DNA from: Janthinobacterium sp. PC23-8
GTDB taxonomy: Bacteria > Pseudomonadota > Gammaproteobacteria > Burkholderiales > Burkholderiaceae_D
Reading direction: 5' to 3'
DNA length: 64,000 nucleotides
Assembly (NCBI RefSeq): GCF_002250505.1
Contig: NZ_NJGY01000002.1
Span: 178,839 to 242,838, forward strand
Positions 1 through 10,293 of this stretch are shown in pieces. Within the stretch, counting starts at the first letter, position 1. Each line of letters begins with the position of its first letter. A model generated the notes under the pieces. That model was given only the letters and a program-made list of their open reading frames with translations, was not told the origin of the DNA and searched no databases. The position numbers were made by a program, and so were the translations under genes.

Positions 1-1
1 A

Positions 2-78
2 GGAGTGGTAGTTCAGTTGGTTAGAATACCGGCCTGTCACGTCGGGGGTCGCGGGTTCGAGTCCCGTCCGCTCCGCCA
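2..78 (+). tRNA. tRNA-Asp (GUC anticodon)
   Basis: This folds as a complete 77-nt tRNA. The acceptor stem pairs positions 2-8 with 68-74 (one G-T pair), G75 is the discriminator base, and CCA is encoded at 76-78. The anticodon loop reads CTGTCAC, giving anticodon GTC for aspartate. The T arm carries the usual GGTTCGAGTCC loop. A rho-independent terminator follows 12 nt downstream. The gene may be the last of a tRNA operon entering from the left edge. Confidence 0.97.
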
Positions 79-89
79 GAATATGAAAG

Positions 90-124
90 CCCGCGCTGCA
101 TGCATATGCCGCGCGGGTTTTTTG
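90..124 (+). terminator. rho-independent terminator of tRNA-Asp
   Basis: A 7-bp GC stem (CCCGCGC at 90-96 with GCGCGGG at 111-117) closes a 14-nt loop and is followed directly by a run of T. Confidence 0.85.
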
Positions 125-338
125 TTTATGCGCCCGATTATCTCCAGGTGCGGCCATGCAATTGGTGCCGCCTGTTTTGATAATCAAATCAGCCTCGTTT
201 TAAATCCGGTTCTAGCTTTGTGCGGTGTAATCGAGGCGCCGCAAAGGCCGCCTGGCGACGGGGCGCGCGTCCCGATTTACCCTTGCTATAGCGCTAGGGG
301 CATTGTAGAATCAGGAAGTAAAGGGGAAGTGGGCTTGT

Positions 339-355
339 GTCCCGTCCATTCCGCC
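339..355 (+). repeat. tRNA-Asp 3'-end-like relic
   Basis: This 17-nt stretch matches 15 of 17 bases of the tRNA-Asp 3' end at 61-77 but has no D arm or anticodon arm upstream. A good terminator starts only 9 nt downstream although no gene lies between it and the tRNA-Asp terminator, which suggests a second tRNA gene, or a recombination site at a tRNA end, once stood here. The rest of the 79-423 gap holds the tRNA terminator and no convincing reading frame. Confidence 0.4.
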
Positions 356-364
356 GAAGAAATC

Positions 365-391
365 AAGGCGAACGCATGTTCGCCTTTTTTT
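365..391 (+). terminator. rho-independent terminator upstream of ppiD
   Basis: A perfect 7-bp stem (GGCGAAC at 367-373 with GTTCGCC at 378-384) with a 4-nt loop is followed by seven T. It lies only 33 nt before the ppiD start codon, so ppiD must start transcription inside or just after it, or depend on readthrough. Confidence 0.8.
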
Positions 392-423
392 ATAGTGATC
401 CACTCATCCCGAATTGGCTGACC

Positions 424-2346
424 ATGTTTGAATTTATTCGTACCCATCGACGCTTGATGCAGTTTCTGCTGATGCTGATCATCGTTCCGTCCTTTGCACT
501 GGTCGGTATCAGCGGCTACCAAAGCTTCGGCGACAGCGCGAACACCATCGCCAAGGTCGGCGACCAGGTCGTGACGCAGCAACAATATGAAGAAGCGCAA
601 CGCCAGCAGATCGAGCGCTACCGCCAGATGATGGGCGAGCAGTTCGACCAGAAAATGTTCGATACGCCACAAGCGCGCCAGAGCATCCTCGACAACCTGA
701 TCGCCGAGCGCGCGGTCGCTGCCGAAGTCGGTCGCAGCAAGCTGGTCATCAGCGACGCCGTGCTGCAAAAGGAAGTCCTGGAAATTCCCGGCCTGACCCT
801 GCCGGACGGTAAATTCGACCTGGAACGCTACAAGGCCATGCTGGCCGCCCAGGGCATGACGCCGCAGATGTACGATGCGCGCCGCCGCAGCGACCTGGCC
901 CTGCAGCAACTTGCCGGCGCCGTGCAGAACAGCGCGTTTGCGCCGAACACCGTCTCGCAGCGCCTGTCGGACATCACCGCGCAAGAGCGCGAAGTGCAGG
1001 AACTGCTGCTGCCAGTGGCCCAGTTCGTGCCGCAAGTCAAAGTGACCGACGCGATGGTCAAGGATTTCTACGACAAGAACGGCAAGTTCTTTGAAGTCCC
1101 CGAGCAGGCGAAAATCGAATACGTGGTGCTCGACGGCGCCGCCGTGGGCGATCAGGTCGATGTCAGCGACGCCGACGTCAAAAGCTACTACGACAAGAAC
1201 CAGAAGGCCTACACCAGCGCGGAAACGCGCAACGCCAGCCATATCCTGATCACGGTCAAGAAAGACGCGTCCGCCGCCGACAAGGCAGCCGCCAAGGCCA
1301 AGGCCGAAGCGATCCTGGCCGAGGTGCGCAAGGCGCCGGCAACGTTCGCCGCCGTGGCCAAGGCCAAGTCGCAAGATCCGGCCTCGGCCGAGTTGGGCGG
1401 CGACCTCGGTCCGGTCGTCAAGGATGCACTGCCGAAACCGCTGGAAGAAGCCGCCAACAAGCTCAAGCAGGGCGAAATCGGCGACGTCATCACCTCGGAC
1501 TACGGCTATCATGTGTTGACGGTCACCAGCATACAGCCGCAGCACGTCAAGACCCTGGACGAAGTGAAGGGCCAGATCACGGCCGACCTGCGCAAGCAAT
1601 TCGCCGCGAAAAAATACTCGGAAATGGCCGAGCAATTCACCAACACCGTGTACGAGCAATCGGACAGCCTGAAACCGGTGGCAGACAAGCTGAAGCTGAA
1701 AGTGGAAACCGTCGCCAACCTGTCGCGCACCCCATCGCCAGCCCTGGGCGCCGCGCCGTACAACAACGCCAAGTTCCTGGCCGCCATCTTCTCGAACGAC
1801 TCGCTGAAAGACAAGCGCAATACGGAAGCGGTGACTGTGTCGCCGAACACCCTGATCGCCGGCCGCGTGGTGGAATTCAAGCCAGCGACCAGGCGCCCCC
1901 TGGCCGAAGTTGACGCCATGATCCGCCAGCGCGTGACACTGGAAGAAGCGGCCAAGCTGGCTAAAAAAGCCGGCGAAACCAGGCTGGCGGCGTTGAAGAC
2001 CTCAGGTGACGCCACCGGTTTTGGCGCCGCGCAGTGGGTCTCGCGCAGCAAGCAGGGCGGCGTGAACCGCGCCGCGATTGCGCAAGTGATGAAAGCTGAC
2101 ACCAGCAAGTTGCCAGCCTATGTGGGTGTGGAACTGCCGGCCCTGGGCTATGGCATCTACCGCGTTGGCAAGGTGCAGCAGCCAGCCGAAGTGGACGCCG
2201 CCCGCCGCCAGCAAGAGAAAGACCAGATCAGCGGCATCCTGGCGCAACAGGAAATGTTTGATTACGTCGAGTACCTGAAACACAAGGCGAAGGTGAAGAT
2301 CGTCAAGCCGGTCGCCGCCGCAGCGCCGGTTGCCGAAGCGCCGTAA
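424..2346 (+). CDS. ppiD: periplasmic peptidyl-prolyl isomerase PpiD (SurA_N/parvulin)
   Basis: A 640-residue inner-membrane-anchored chaperone that helps outer-membrane and secreted proteins fold in the periplasm. The start MFEFIRTHRR fits the family: a short cytoplasmic tail, one membrane segment (about residues 12-32), then a SurA-type N-terminal chaperone region. A parvulin domain follows at about 270-360, with the ASHILI, GGDLG and YGYHVL motifs. An upstream in-frame start at 337 would add 29 residues through the terminator and is rejected. Length matches the usual 620-640 residues. The ribosome site is weak (GGCTGACC). A strong terminator follows at 2361. Confidence 0.93.
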   Translation: MFEFIRTHRRLMQFLLMLIIVPSFALVGISGYQSFGDSANTIAKVGDQVVTQQQYEEAQRQQIERYRQMMGEQFDQKMFDTPQARQSILDNLIAERAVAAEVGRSKLVISDAVLQKEVLEIPGLTLPDGKFDLERYKAMLAAQGMTPQMYDARRRSDLALQQLAGAVQNSAFAPNTVSQRLSDITAQEREVQELLLPVAQFVPQVKVTDAMVKDFYDKNGKFFEVPEQAKIEYVVLDGAAVGDQVDVSDADVKSYYDKNQKAYTSAETRNASHILITVKKDASAADKAAAKAKAEAILAEVRKAPATFAAVAKAKSQDPASAELGGDLGPVVKDALPKPLEEAANKLKQGEIGDVITSDYGYHVLTVTSIQPQHVKTLDEVKGQITADLRKQFAAKKYSEMAEQFTNTVYEQSDSLKPVADKLKLKVETVANLSRTPSPALGAAPYNNAKFLAAIFSNDSLKDKRNTEAVTVSPNTLIAGRVVEFKPATRRPLAEVDAMIRQRVTLEEAAKLAKKAGETRLAALKTSGDATGFGAAQWVSRSKQGGVNRAAIAQVMKADTSKLPAYVGVELPALGYGIYRVGKVQQPAEVDAARRQQEKDQISGILAQQEMFDYVEYLKHKAKVKIVKPVAAAAPVAEAP

Positions 2347-2360
2347 GCTTCAGCTGCCAC

Positions 2361-2393
2361 AAAAAAATAGCCGCTTTCGAGCGGCTATTTTTT
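2361..2393 (+). terminator. bidirectional rho-independent terminator after ppiD
   Basis: AATAGCCGCT pairs with AGCGGCTATT across a TTCG tetraloop, flanked by A and T runs on both sides. It can serve ppiD on the plus strand and tesA on the minus strand. Confidence 0.9.
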
Positions 2394-2434
2394 ATTAAAA
2401 CGTCGTTGGCGTTACTGGCTACGCAGACATAAAA

Positions 2435-2451
2435 CTGGGGTCTGACCCCAG
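2435..2451. repeat. 17-bp perfect palindrome
   Basis: CTGGGGTC and GACCCCAG flank a single central T, in the gap between the ppiD terminator and the tesA stop codon. It has no T run, so it is not a terminator. It looks like a dispersed intergenic palindrome, but copy number cannot be judged from this window, where I see only one. Confidence 0.5.
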
Positions 2452-2488
2452 ATCTCTGCTGCGTGCCGGAATAAAGCCAACAACCTGC

Positions 2489-3196
2489 TTATTTCGCGCC
2501 CAACAACGGCGACAACTGCGGCCATATATTTTTCAAGATGGTCGGATGCGCCTCGGCATTCGGATGCAGGCGGTCGGCCTGGAACCATTGCGGCTTGTCC
2601 GCGATGCCTTCGAACATGAAAGGCACCAGCGGCGCCTTCCATTCTTTCGCCAGCTTGCCGTAGAGGCCATAGAACTTGTCGGCGTAGTCGCGGCCGTAGT
2701 TCGGCGGCATGCGCATGCCGACCAGCACCACCTGTGCGCCGGTTTTCCTGGCCGCGTCGCCCATGGCGCGCAGGTTGGCCTCTGCGGCCGCCACCGGCAG
2801 GCCGCGCAGGCCGTCGTTGGCGCCCAGTTCGATCAGCACCACGTCGGGCTGGTGCCTGGCCAGCAAGGCCGGCAGGCGCGCGCGCCCGCCGCTGGTGGTC
2901 TCGCCGCTGATGCTGGCGTTGACGATGCGCGTGTCGTTCTTTTGCGCTTTCAGGCGCTGTTCCAGCAGCGCCACCCAGCCCGTGCCGCGCGCCAGTCCAT
3001 ACTCGGCAGAGAGGCTGTCGCCGAGCACCAGCAGCGTTTTTGGTGCAGAATAGGCGTTCGTCACGGTCGACGCCAGCAGCAGGGCTGCCGCAGGAAGCCA
3101 GGCCAGGGTGCGCCGCCGCGTGCGGTTCGTTGCAACCCCCGACCTCCTGGTTTGCTCACTTATTTGTTCACGAAATTTTTTAAGATAGATCAGCAT
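2489..3196 (-). CDS. tesA: TesA-type arylesterase / lysophospholipase L1 (GDSL hydrolase)
   Basis: A 235-residue SGNH hydrolase expected in the periplasm, acting on acyl thioesters, aryl esters or lysophospholipids. The blocks are in order: GDSLS with the nucleophile Ser, the block II Gly in SGETTSGG, GANDG, and DRLHPN with the catalytic Asp and His. A signal-peptide-like run (RTRRRTLAWLPAAALLLAS) begins only around residue 24, so the true start may be further in. The chosen ATG has a plausible AGGGA ribosome site. A better AGGAGG about 60 nt further in has no in-frame start behind it. The gene is divergent from the ABC ATPase, as tesA and ybbA are in E. coli, and the two ATG codons overlap. 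Confidence 0.88.
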   Translation of the reverse strand: MLIYLKKFREQISEQTRRSGVATNRTRRRTLAWLPAAALLLASTVTNAYSAPKTLLVLGDSLSAEYGLARGTGWVALLEQRLKAQKNDTRIVNASISGETTSGGRARLPALLARHQPDVVLIELGANDGLRGLPVAAAEANLRAMGDAARKTGAQVVLVGMRMPPNYGRDYADKFYGLYGKLAKEWKAPLVPFMFEGIADKPQWFQADRLHPNAEAHPTILKNIWPQLSPLLGAK

Positions 3197-3950
3197 GCCC
3201 GAATTCCCTAAAGCGACTTCCACCAATTTCATTCCCCATGCAGCTTCCGGCCTGCGGCCGGCGGCGTCCACAGCGAACCAGAGCGGCCAGCAAGCCATCA
3301 AGGTGGTGGGGCTGGCCAAGCGCGTACCCGATGCCGATGGTGAGCTCACGATCCTGCATCAACTTGATTTTACCGTGCAAACGGCCGAGACGCTGGCCAT
3401 CGTCGGCGCCTCCGGTTCCGGCAAGTCCACCTTGCTGGGCTTGCTGGCCGGCCTTGACACTCCCAGCGCCGGCAAGGTGATCCTCGACGGCACCGATATC
3501 TTCGCCCTCGACGAAGACGGCCGCGCCGGCTTTCGCAAGGAAAAACTCGGTTTCGTGTTCCAGTCGTTCCAGCTGCTGGCGCACCTGACGGCGCTGGAAA
3601 ACGTCATGCTGCCGCTGGAACTGCGCGGCGACCCGCACGCAAAGGACAAGGCGCAAGCCATGCTGGGACGGGTCAACCTGGGCAGCCGGCTGAAACACTA
3701 CCCGAAATACCTGTCCGGCGGCGAGCAGCAGCGCGTGGCGCTGGCGCGCGCGTTCGTCACGCAGCCGCCGCTGCTGTTTGCCGACGAACCTACGGGCAGC
3801 CTGGACGCGGCTACCGGCGAAGCGGTGATCCAGCTGATGTTCGAACTCAATCGCGAGCGCGGCTCGACCCTGGTGCTGGTCACGCACGACACCTCGATTG
3901 CGGCGCGTTGCGGACGCACCATCACCATCGCGGCGGGACGACTGGTATAA
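3195..3950 (+). CDS. ybbA: ABC transporter ATP-binding protein, YbbA/LolD-like
   Basis: A 251-residue ABC ATPase of the MacB/LolD/YbbA export class. Walker A is GASGSGKST (about residues 71-79), the signature is LSGGEQQR, Walker B with glutamate is LLFADEP, and a switch histidine lies in VTHD. The first 35 residues are an extension before the ABC fold, so a start further in (the GTG pair near residue 37) is possible; the ribosome site at 3195 is poor. In E. coli ybbA is followed by the permease ybbP, but here the next gene is nnr on the other strand, 2 bp away, so the permease is missing locally. Confidence 0.85.
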   Translation: MPEFPKATSTNFIPHAASGLRPAASTANQSGQQAIKVVGLAKRVPDADGELTILHQLDFTVQTAETLAIVGASGSGKSTLLGLLAGLDTPSAGKVILDGTDIFALDEDGRAGFRKEKLGFVFQSFQLLAHLTALENVMLPLELRGDPHAKDKAQAMLGRVNLGSRLKHYPKYLSGGEQQRVALARAFVTQPPLLFADEPTGSLDAATGEAVIQLMFELNRERGSTLVLVTHDTSIAARCGRTITIAAGRLV

Positions 3951-3952
3951 AG

Positions 3953-5494
<1,542 letters not shown>

Positions 5495-5621
5495 GGGGAA
5501 CTTTCCTAAGTCAATATCAAGTCAACATAAGGCCGATTGGCGCGCAATGCAAGGCGCACGCGTGCAAAACGCCAGGCAAGCTTGCCGCTACAATAGGCTT
5601 CTCTCATGGTGGAGGCAACAT

Positions 5622-8600
5622 ATGGACTGGCAATTCTGGATCGATCGCGGCGGCACTTTTACCGATATCGTGGCGCGCCGCCCCGACGGCAGCCTGGCCA
5701 CGCACAAGCTGCTGTCCGAGCAACCGGGGCAGTATCTCGGCCAACCGCGCGACGCCGCCCTTGCCGGCATGCGCCAGCTGATGGGCGTGGCAGCCGGCGC
5801 GCCGCTACCGGTGGAGCGTATCGCCTCGATCAAGATGGGCACCACGGTGGCCACCAATGCGCTGCTCGAACGCAAGGGCGAAGCGACGGTGCTGGCGATC
5901 ACGCGCGGCTTTCGCGACGCGCTGCGCATCGCCTACCAGAACCGTCCCAAACTGTTTGCACGCCATATTGTGCTGCCCGAACTGCTGTACCGCGAGGTGA
6001 TCGAAATCGATGAGCGCATCGGCGCCCATGGCGAGGTGGTGATGGCACTCGACGAGGCGCAAGCGCGCGCCGCCCTGGCAGTGGCGCATGGCCGCGGCCT
6101 GCGCTCGCTTGCCATCGTGCTGATGCACGGCTACCGCCATGGTGCGCACGAAGTGGCGCTGGCGCGCATCGCGCGTGAAACGGGCTACACCCAGGTGTCG
6201 GTGTCGCATGAGGTGAGCCCCTTGACCAAGCTGGTGGCGCGCGGCGACACCACCGTGGTCGATGCCTATCTGTCGCCGATCCTGCGCCGCTATGTCGACC
6301 AGCTGGCCGAGGAACTGCCCGGCGTGCACCTGCAGTTCATGCAGTCGAACGGCGGCCTGACGGACGCGCGCGCCTTCCAGGGCAAGGACAGCATCCTGTC
6401 CGGGCCGGCAGGCGGCATCGTCGGCATGGTGCGCGCCAGCGCGCTGGCCGGCTTCGATAACGTCATCGGCTTCGACATGGGCGGCACCTCGACCGATGTG
6501 TCGCACTACGCGGGCCAGTTCGAGCGCGTGTTCGAGACCCAGGTGGCTGGCGTGCGCATGCGCGCGCCGATGATGAACATCCATACGGTGGCCGCCGGCG
6601 GCGGCTCGATCCTGCACTTCGACGGCGCGCGCTACCGCGTCGGCCCGGACAGCGCGGGCGCCGATCCGGGACCGGCCAGCTACCGGCGCGGCGGGCCGCT
6701 GGCCGTCACCGACTGCAACGTCATGCTGGGCAAGCTGCAGCCCGCGCATTTCCCGAGCCTGTTTGGCCCGGGTGGCGACGAAGCGCTGGACCTGGCCGGC
6801 GTGCGCGCGCAATTCGAAGCACTGGCGCGTACCGTGAACAGCACGCCCGAAGCAGTGGCGCAGGGCTGTATCGCGATTGCCGTGGGCAATATGGCCAATG
6901 CCATCAAGCAGATCTCGGTGCAGCGCGGCCACGACGTCACCGGCTATACCCTCACCAGCTTTGGCGGCGCCGGCGGCCAGCACGCCTGCCTGGTGGCCGA
7001 TGCGCTGGGCATGAAGACCATTTTCATCCACCGCCTGGCCGGCGTGATGTCGGCCTATGGCATGGGCCTGGCCGACCAGAGCGCCATGCGCGAGCGGGCC
7101 ATCGAAGCGAAGCTGGGCGTGGACTTGCAGGCGCCGCTGGCGCAACTGTGCGAGCAGGCGCAGGACGAGCTGCTGCGCCAGGGCGTGGAGCCTGCGCGCA
7201 TCACCGTGATGCGGCGCGCACACCTGCGCTACGAAGGAACCGACTCGGCGCTGGTGGTGCGGTTCGACACCGAGCAGGGCATGCGGGCACAGTTCGAAGC
7301 GGCCTACCAACAGCGCTTTTCCTTCCTGATGCCGGCACGGGCCCTGATCGTCGAGGCGATTTCCGTTGAAGCCATCGGCGCTTCGGACGCACCGGCGCAA
7401 ATGCCGCCGGCGTGGCAGCAACGCATGGAGCCGCTGGCGCCGACCGCCACCGTGTCCATGTATTGCGACGGCCAGTGGCGCTCAAGCGGTCTGTATGCCC
7501 TGGAGTCGCTGCGCCCTGGCGACGAGGTCAACGGCCCGGCCATCATTACCGACGCCAACGCCACCACCGTGATCGAGCCGGGCTGGCGCCTTGATGTGAC
7601 CAGCCAGGGGCACCTGGTATTGCGGCGCGTCTCGACGCTGCCGGCGCGCCGGGCCATCGGCACCGAGGCCGACCCGGTGATGCTGGAAATTTTCAATAAT
7701 CTCTTCATGTCGATCGCCGAGCAGATGGGCTTGCGCCTGCAGAACACGGCGCACTCCGTCAATATCAAGGAGCGGCTCGACTTCAGCTGTGCCATTTTTG
7801 ACGCCGGTGGCAACTTGATCGCCAACGCGCCGCATATGCCGGTGCACCTGGGATCGATGGGCGAGAGCATCCGTACCGTCATGACCCGCAACGCCGGCAG
7901 CATGCGGCCGGGCGACGTCTATATGCTCAACGACCCCTATCATGGCGGCACGCATCTGCCCGACGTGACGGTGATCTCGCCCGTGTTCGACATGGCCGGC
8001 GACACCATCCTGTTCTATGTCGGCTCGCGTGGCCACCATGCCGATATCGGGGGCACCACGCCGGGGTCGATGCCGCCGGACTCGACGCGCATCGAGCAGG
8101 AGGGCGTGCTGATCGATAATTTCAAGCTGGTCGATGGCGCAACGGGCCAACTGCGCGAAGCGGCAACGCTGGCCTTGCTGGAGGGCGCCGCCTGGCCGGC
8201 GCGCAATGCGCAGCAGAACCTGGCCGACCTGCGCGCCCAGGTGGCGGCCAACCGGAAAGGGGCCGAGGAACTGCACAAGATGGTCGCGCATTTCGGCCTG
8301 GCGGTGGTGCAAGCCTATATGGGCCATGTGCAGGACAATGCCGAGGAGGCCGTGCGCCGCGTGATCGAGACTCTCGTCGACGGCGCTTATACGCTGGAAC
8401 TGGACAACGGCGCGCGCATCGAGGTGGCGCTGCGCGTCGATGCCGCCACGCGCAGCGCCACCATCGACTTTACCGGGACGTCAAGCCAGCTGCCGAACAA
8501 TTTCAATGCGCCGTCGGCTGTCTGCATGGCGGCGGTGCTGTACGTGTTTCGCACCCTGGTCGACGACGAGATACCGCTCAATGCCGGCTGCCTCAAGCCG

Positions 8601-9206
8601 CTCACCGTGATCATCCCGCCCGGCTCCATGCTCAATCCGCAATATCCGGCCGCCGTCGTGTCGGGCAATGTGGAAACCTCGACCTGCATTACCAATGCGC
8701 TGTATGGCGCGCTGGGGGCGATGGCGGCCTCGCAGGGAACCATGAACAATTTCACGTTCGGCAACGAACGCCACCAGTATTACGAAACCATTTCGGGTGG
8801 CTCCGGCGCCGGCCCCGGTTTTGATGGCGCCAGCGTGGTGCAGACCAATATGACCAATTCGCGCCTGACCGACCCGGAGATCCTCGAATGGCGCTTTCCC
8901 GTGCGCCTGGAAAGCTATGCCATCCGCGAAGGCTCGGGGGGCGCGGGGCGCTGGCGCGGCGGCAATGGGGCAGTGCGGCGCGTGCGGTTTCTCGAAGCGA
9001 TGACGGCGGCAATCCTGTCGAACAACCGTATTTATCCGCCGTTCGGCATGGCCGGCGGCGCACCAGGCGCGCTGGGACGCAATTATGTGGAACGGCTCGA
9101 TGGCGCGGTTGAAGAACTTCCCCATATCGGCAAGGCGCAGATGTGGCCGGGCGATGTGTTCGTGATCGAGACGCCGGGCGGTGGCGGTTACGGCATGCCG
9201 GAGTAA
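5622..9206 (+). CDS. 5-oxoprolinase, fused hydantoinase A/B (OPLAH type)
   Basis: A 1194-residue cytoplasmic enzyme expected to open 5-oxoproline to glutamate with ATP. The hydantoinase A half runs from residue 1 to about 670, opening with DRGGTFTD and carrying GFDMGGTSTDV and AAGGGS. The hydantoinase B half follows from about 680 (EIFNNLFMSIAEQMG, LNDPYHGGTHLPD) to the glycine-rich end GGGGYG. The fusion matches the eukaryotic-like OPLAH layout rather than split hyuA/hyuB. The ATG at 5622 has a GGAGG ribosome site 9 nt upstream, and the 50 codons open before it lack family similarity. The 3' end overlaps the convergent araC-type gene by 19 bp. Exact substrate (5-oxoproline or a hydantoin) is inferred from architecture. 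Confidence 0.9.
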   Translation: MDWQFWIDRGGTFTDIVARRPDGSLATHKLLSEQPGQYLGQPRDAALAGMRQLMGVAAGAPLPVERIASIKMGTTVATNALLERKGEATVLAITRGFRDALRIAYQNRPKLFARHIVLPELLYREVIEIDERIGAHGEVVMALDEAQARAALAVAHGRGLRSLAIVLMHGYRHGAHEVALARIARETGYTQVSVSHEVSPLTKLVARGDTTVVDAYLSPILRRYVDQLAEELPGVHLQFMQSNGGLTDARAFQGKDSILSGPAGGIVGMVRASALAGFDNVIGFDMGGTSTDVSHYAGQFERVFETQVAGVRMRAPMMNIHTVAAGGGSILHFDGARYRVGPDSAGADPGPASYRRGGPLAVTDCNVMLGKLQPAHFPSLFGPGGDEALDLAGVRAQFEALARTVNSTPEAVAQGCIAIAVGNMANAIKQISVQRGHDVTGYTLTSFGGAGGQHACLVADALGMKTIFIHRLAGVMSAYGMGLADQSAMRERAIEAKLGVDLQAPLAQLCEQAQDELLRQGVEPARITVMRRAHLRYEGTDSALVVRFDTEQGMRAQFEAAYQQRFSFLMPARALIVEAISVEAIGASDAPAQMPPAWQQRMEPLAPTATVSMYCDGQWRSSGLYALESLRPGDEVNGPAIITDANATTVIEPGWRLDVTSQGHLVLRRVSTLPARRAIGTEADPVMLEIFNNLFMSIAEQMGLRLQNTAHSVNIKERLDFSCAIFDAGGNLIANAPHMPVHLGSMGESIRTVMTRNAGSMRPGDVYMLNDPYHGGTHLPDVTVISPVFDMAGDTILFYVGSRGHHADIGGTTPGSMPPDSTRIEQEGVLIDNFKLVDGATGQLREAATLALLEGAAWPARNAQQNLADLRAQVAANRKGAEELHKMVAHFGLAVVQAYMGHVQDNAEEAVRRVIETLVDGAYTLELDNGARIEVALRVDAATRSATIDFTGTSSQLPNNFNAPSAVCMAAVLYVFRTLVDDEIPLNAGCLKPLTVIIPPGSMLNPQYPAAVVSGNVETSTCITNALYGALGAMAASQGTMNNFTFGNERHQYYETISGGSGAGPGFDGASVVQTNMTNSRLTDPEILEWRFPVRLESYAIREGSGGAGRWRGGNGAVRRVRFLEAMTAAILSNNRIYPPFGMAGGAPGALGRNYVERLDGAVEELPHIGKAQMWPGDVFVIETPGGGGYGMPE

Positions 9207-10117
9207 GCGCCTTGCGCGCCTGTCAGCTGCGAGCGCAATTGCCCCACGTCGCGCATCGGCGCGCGGCCGAACTGGCGGCTGTATTCGCGGCTGAACTGCG
9301 ATTCGCTGGCGTAGCCGACCCGGTAGCCGGCCGTGCCGGCGTCGATTTGTTCCACCAGCAGCAGCCGGCGCGCTTCCTGCAAGCGCAAGGTTTTCTGGTA
9401 TTGCATCGGCGTCATGGCGGTAATCGACTTGAAATGGTGGTGCAGCGACGACACGCTCATGTTGGCCACGCCCGCCAGGTGCTCGATGCGCAGCGGCTCG
9501 CAGTAATTGTGCTGTATCCATTTGATCGCCTGCCCGACCTGGTGCGACTGGCTGCTGGTCAAAGCCATATGGCGCAGCCGCGCGCCGACCGGCCCTTTGA
9601 GCAGGCGGTAGGTCAGCTCGCGCCGGATCAATGGCGCCAGCGCGGCGATATCGGATGGCTGATCGAGCAGGCGCAGCAGGCGTAGCATGGCGTCGAGCAA
9701 CTCGCTGCCTACATCGCTGACGGAAATGCCGCGTGTGACCGGGATCTGGCGCGAGAACGCCGCGTCGTCGCCGGCCGTCAGCGCGGCCACGTCGGCGATA
9801 TCGATGCCCAGCACCACGCACAGATGCGGCGACTGTTCGCTCGCCTCCACCACGCGCGCCTGCACCGGCAGGTCGACCGAGGTCAACAGATATTGCATGC
9901 GGCGGTAGTGAAATACCTCGCTGCCCAGAGTCACTTCTTTCGCCCCCTGGGCGATGATCGCCACGCTCGGGCGCGCCGCATGGCACAGCGAATCGGTCGG
10001 CGCGTCGCGGCAGTGGAGCGACAGGCTGTCGATGGCCGTCATGTAGTCGCCGCCGCCTGGCGCATGGCGGCTGATCAGGGCGGCGAGTTCATCTTGTGGT
10101 AACAGGGAAGGTTTCAT
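9188..10117 (-). CDS. AraC-family transcriptional regulator (YqhC-like)
   Basis: A 309-residue regulator. The N-terminal domain (about residues 20-190) resembles the AraC_N group seen in YqhC. The C-terminal double helix-turn-helix covers about 205-295 (IEHLAGVANMSVSSLHHHFK and GYASESQFSREYSRQFG). It is divergent from the alcohol dehydrogenase gene with a 176-bp shared control region. YqhC in E. coli activates an aldehyde reductase gene (yqhD), so this protein probably controls the neighbouring dehydrogenase in response to aldehydes. That link is inferred from gene position. Confidence 0.88.
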   Translation of the reverse strand: MKPSLLPQDELAALISRHAPGGGDYMTAIDSLSLHCRDAPTDSLCHAARPSVAIIAQGAKEVTLGSEVFHYRRMQYLLTSVDLPVQARVVEASEQSPHLCVVLGIDIADVAALTAGDDAAFSRQIPVTRGISVSDVGSELLDAMLRLLRLLDQPSDIAALAPLIRRELTYRLLKGPVGARLRHMALTSSQSHQVGQAIKWIQHNYCEPLRIEHLAGVANMSVSSLHHHFKSITAMTPMQYQKTLRLQEARRLLLVEQIDAGTAGYRVGYASESQFSREYSRQFGRAPMRDVGQLRSQLTGAQGAYSGMP

Positions 10118-10293
10118 GGTGGCGCCAGTGTAGCAGGGTGGCGCTGGCAGCGTAGCGGGTTCCCGGTCACATTCGGACTATTGTGCAAAGTTCTTGCAGG
10201 ATCGCGGTAACGCGCGCCGGCCAGTTGGGGCAAACTTTGGACTGTCGCATGCAAGCCATGCACAACCCCGCAACCAGACCACAGGAGTGTTCA

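Noticed and set aside
5..421. 138-codon frame running through the tRNA and both terminators
   Set aside because: It overlaps a functional tRNA and two hairpins; not a protein gene.
5805..7421. 538-codon frame antisense to the 5-oxoprolinase gene
   Set aside because: Same composition artefact: rich in Arg, His, Ala and Gln, no recognisable domain.
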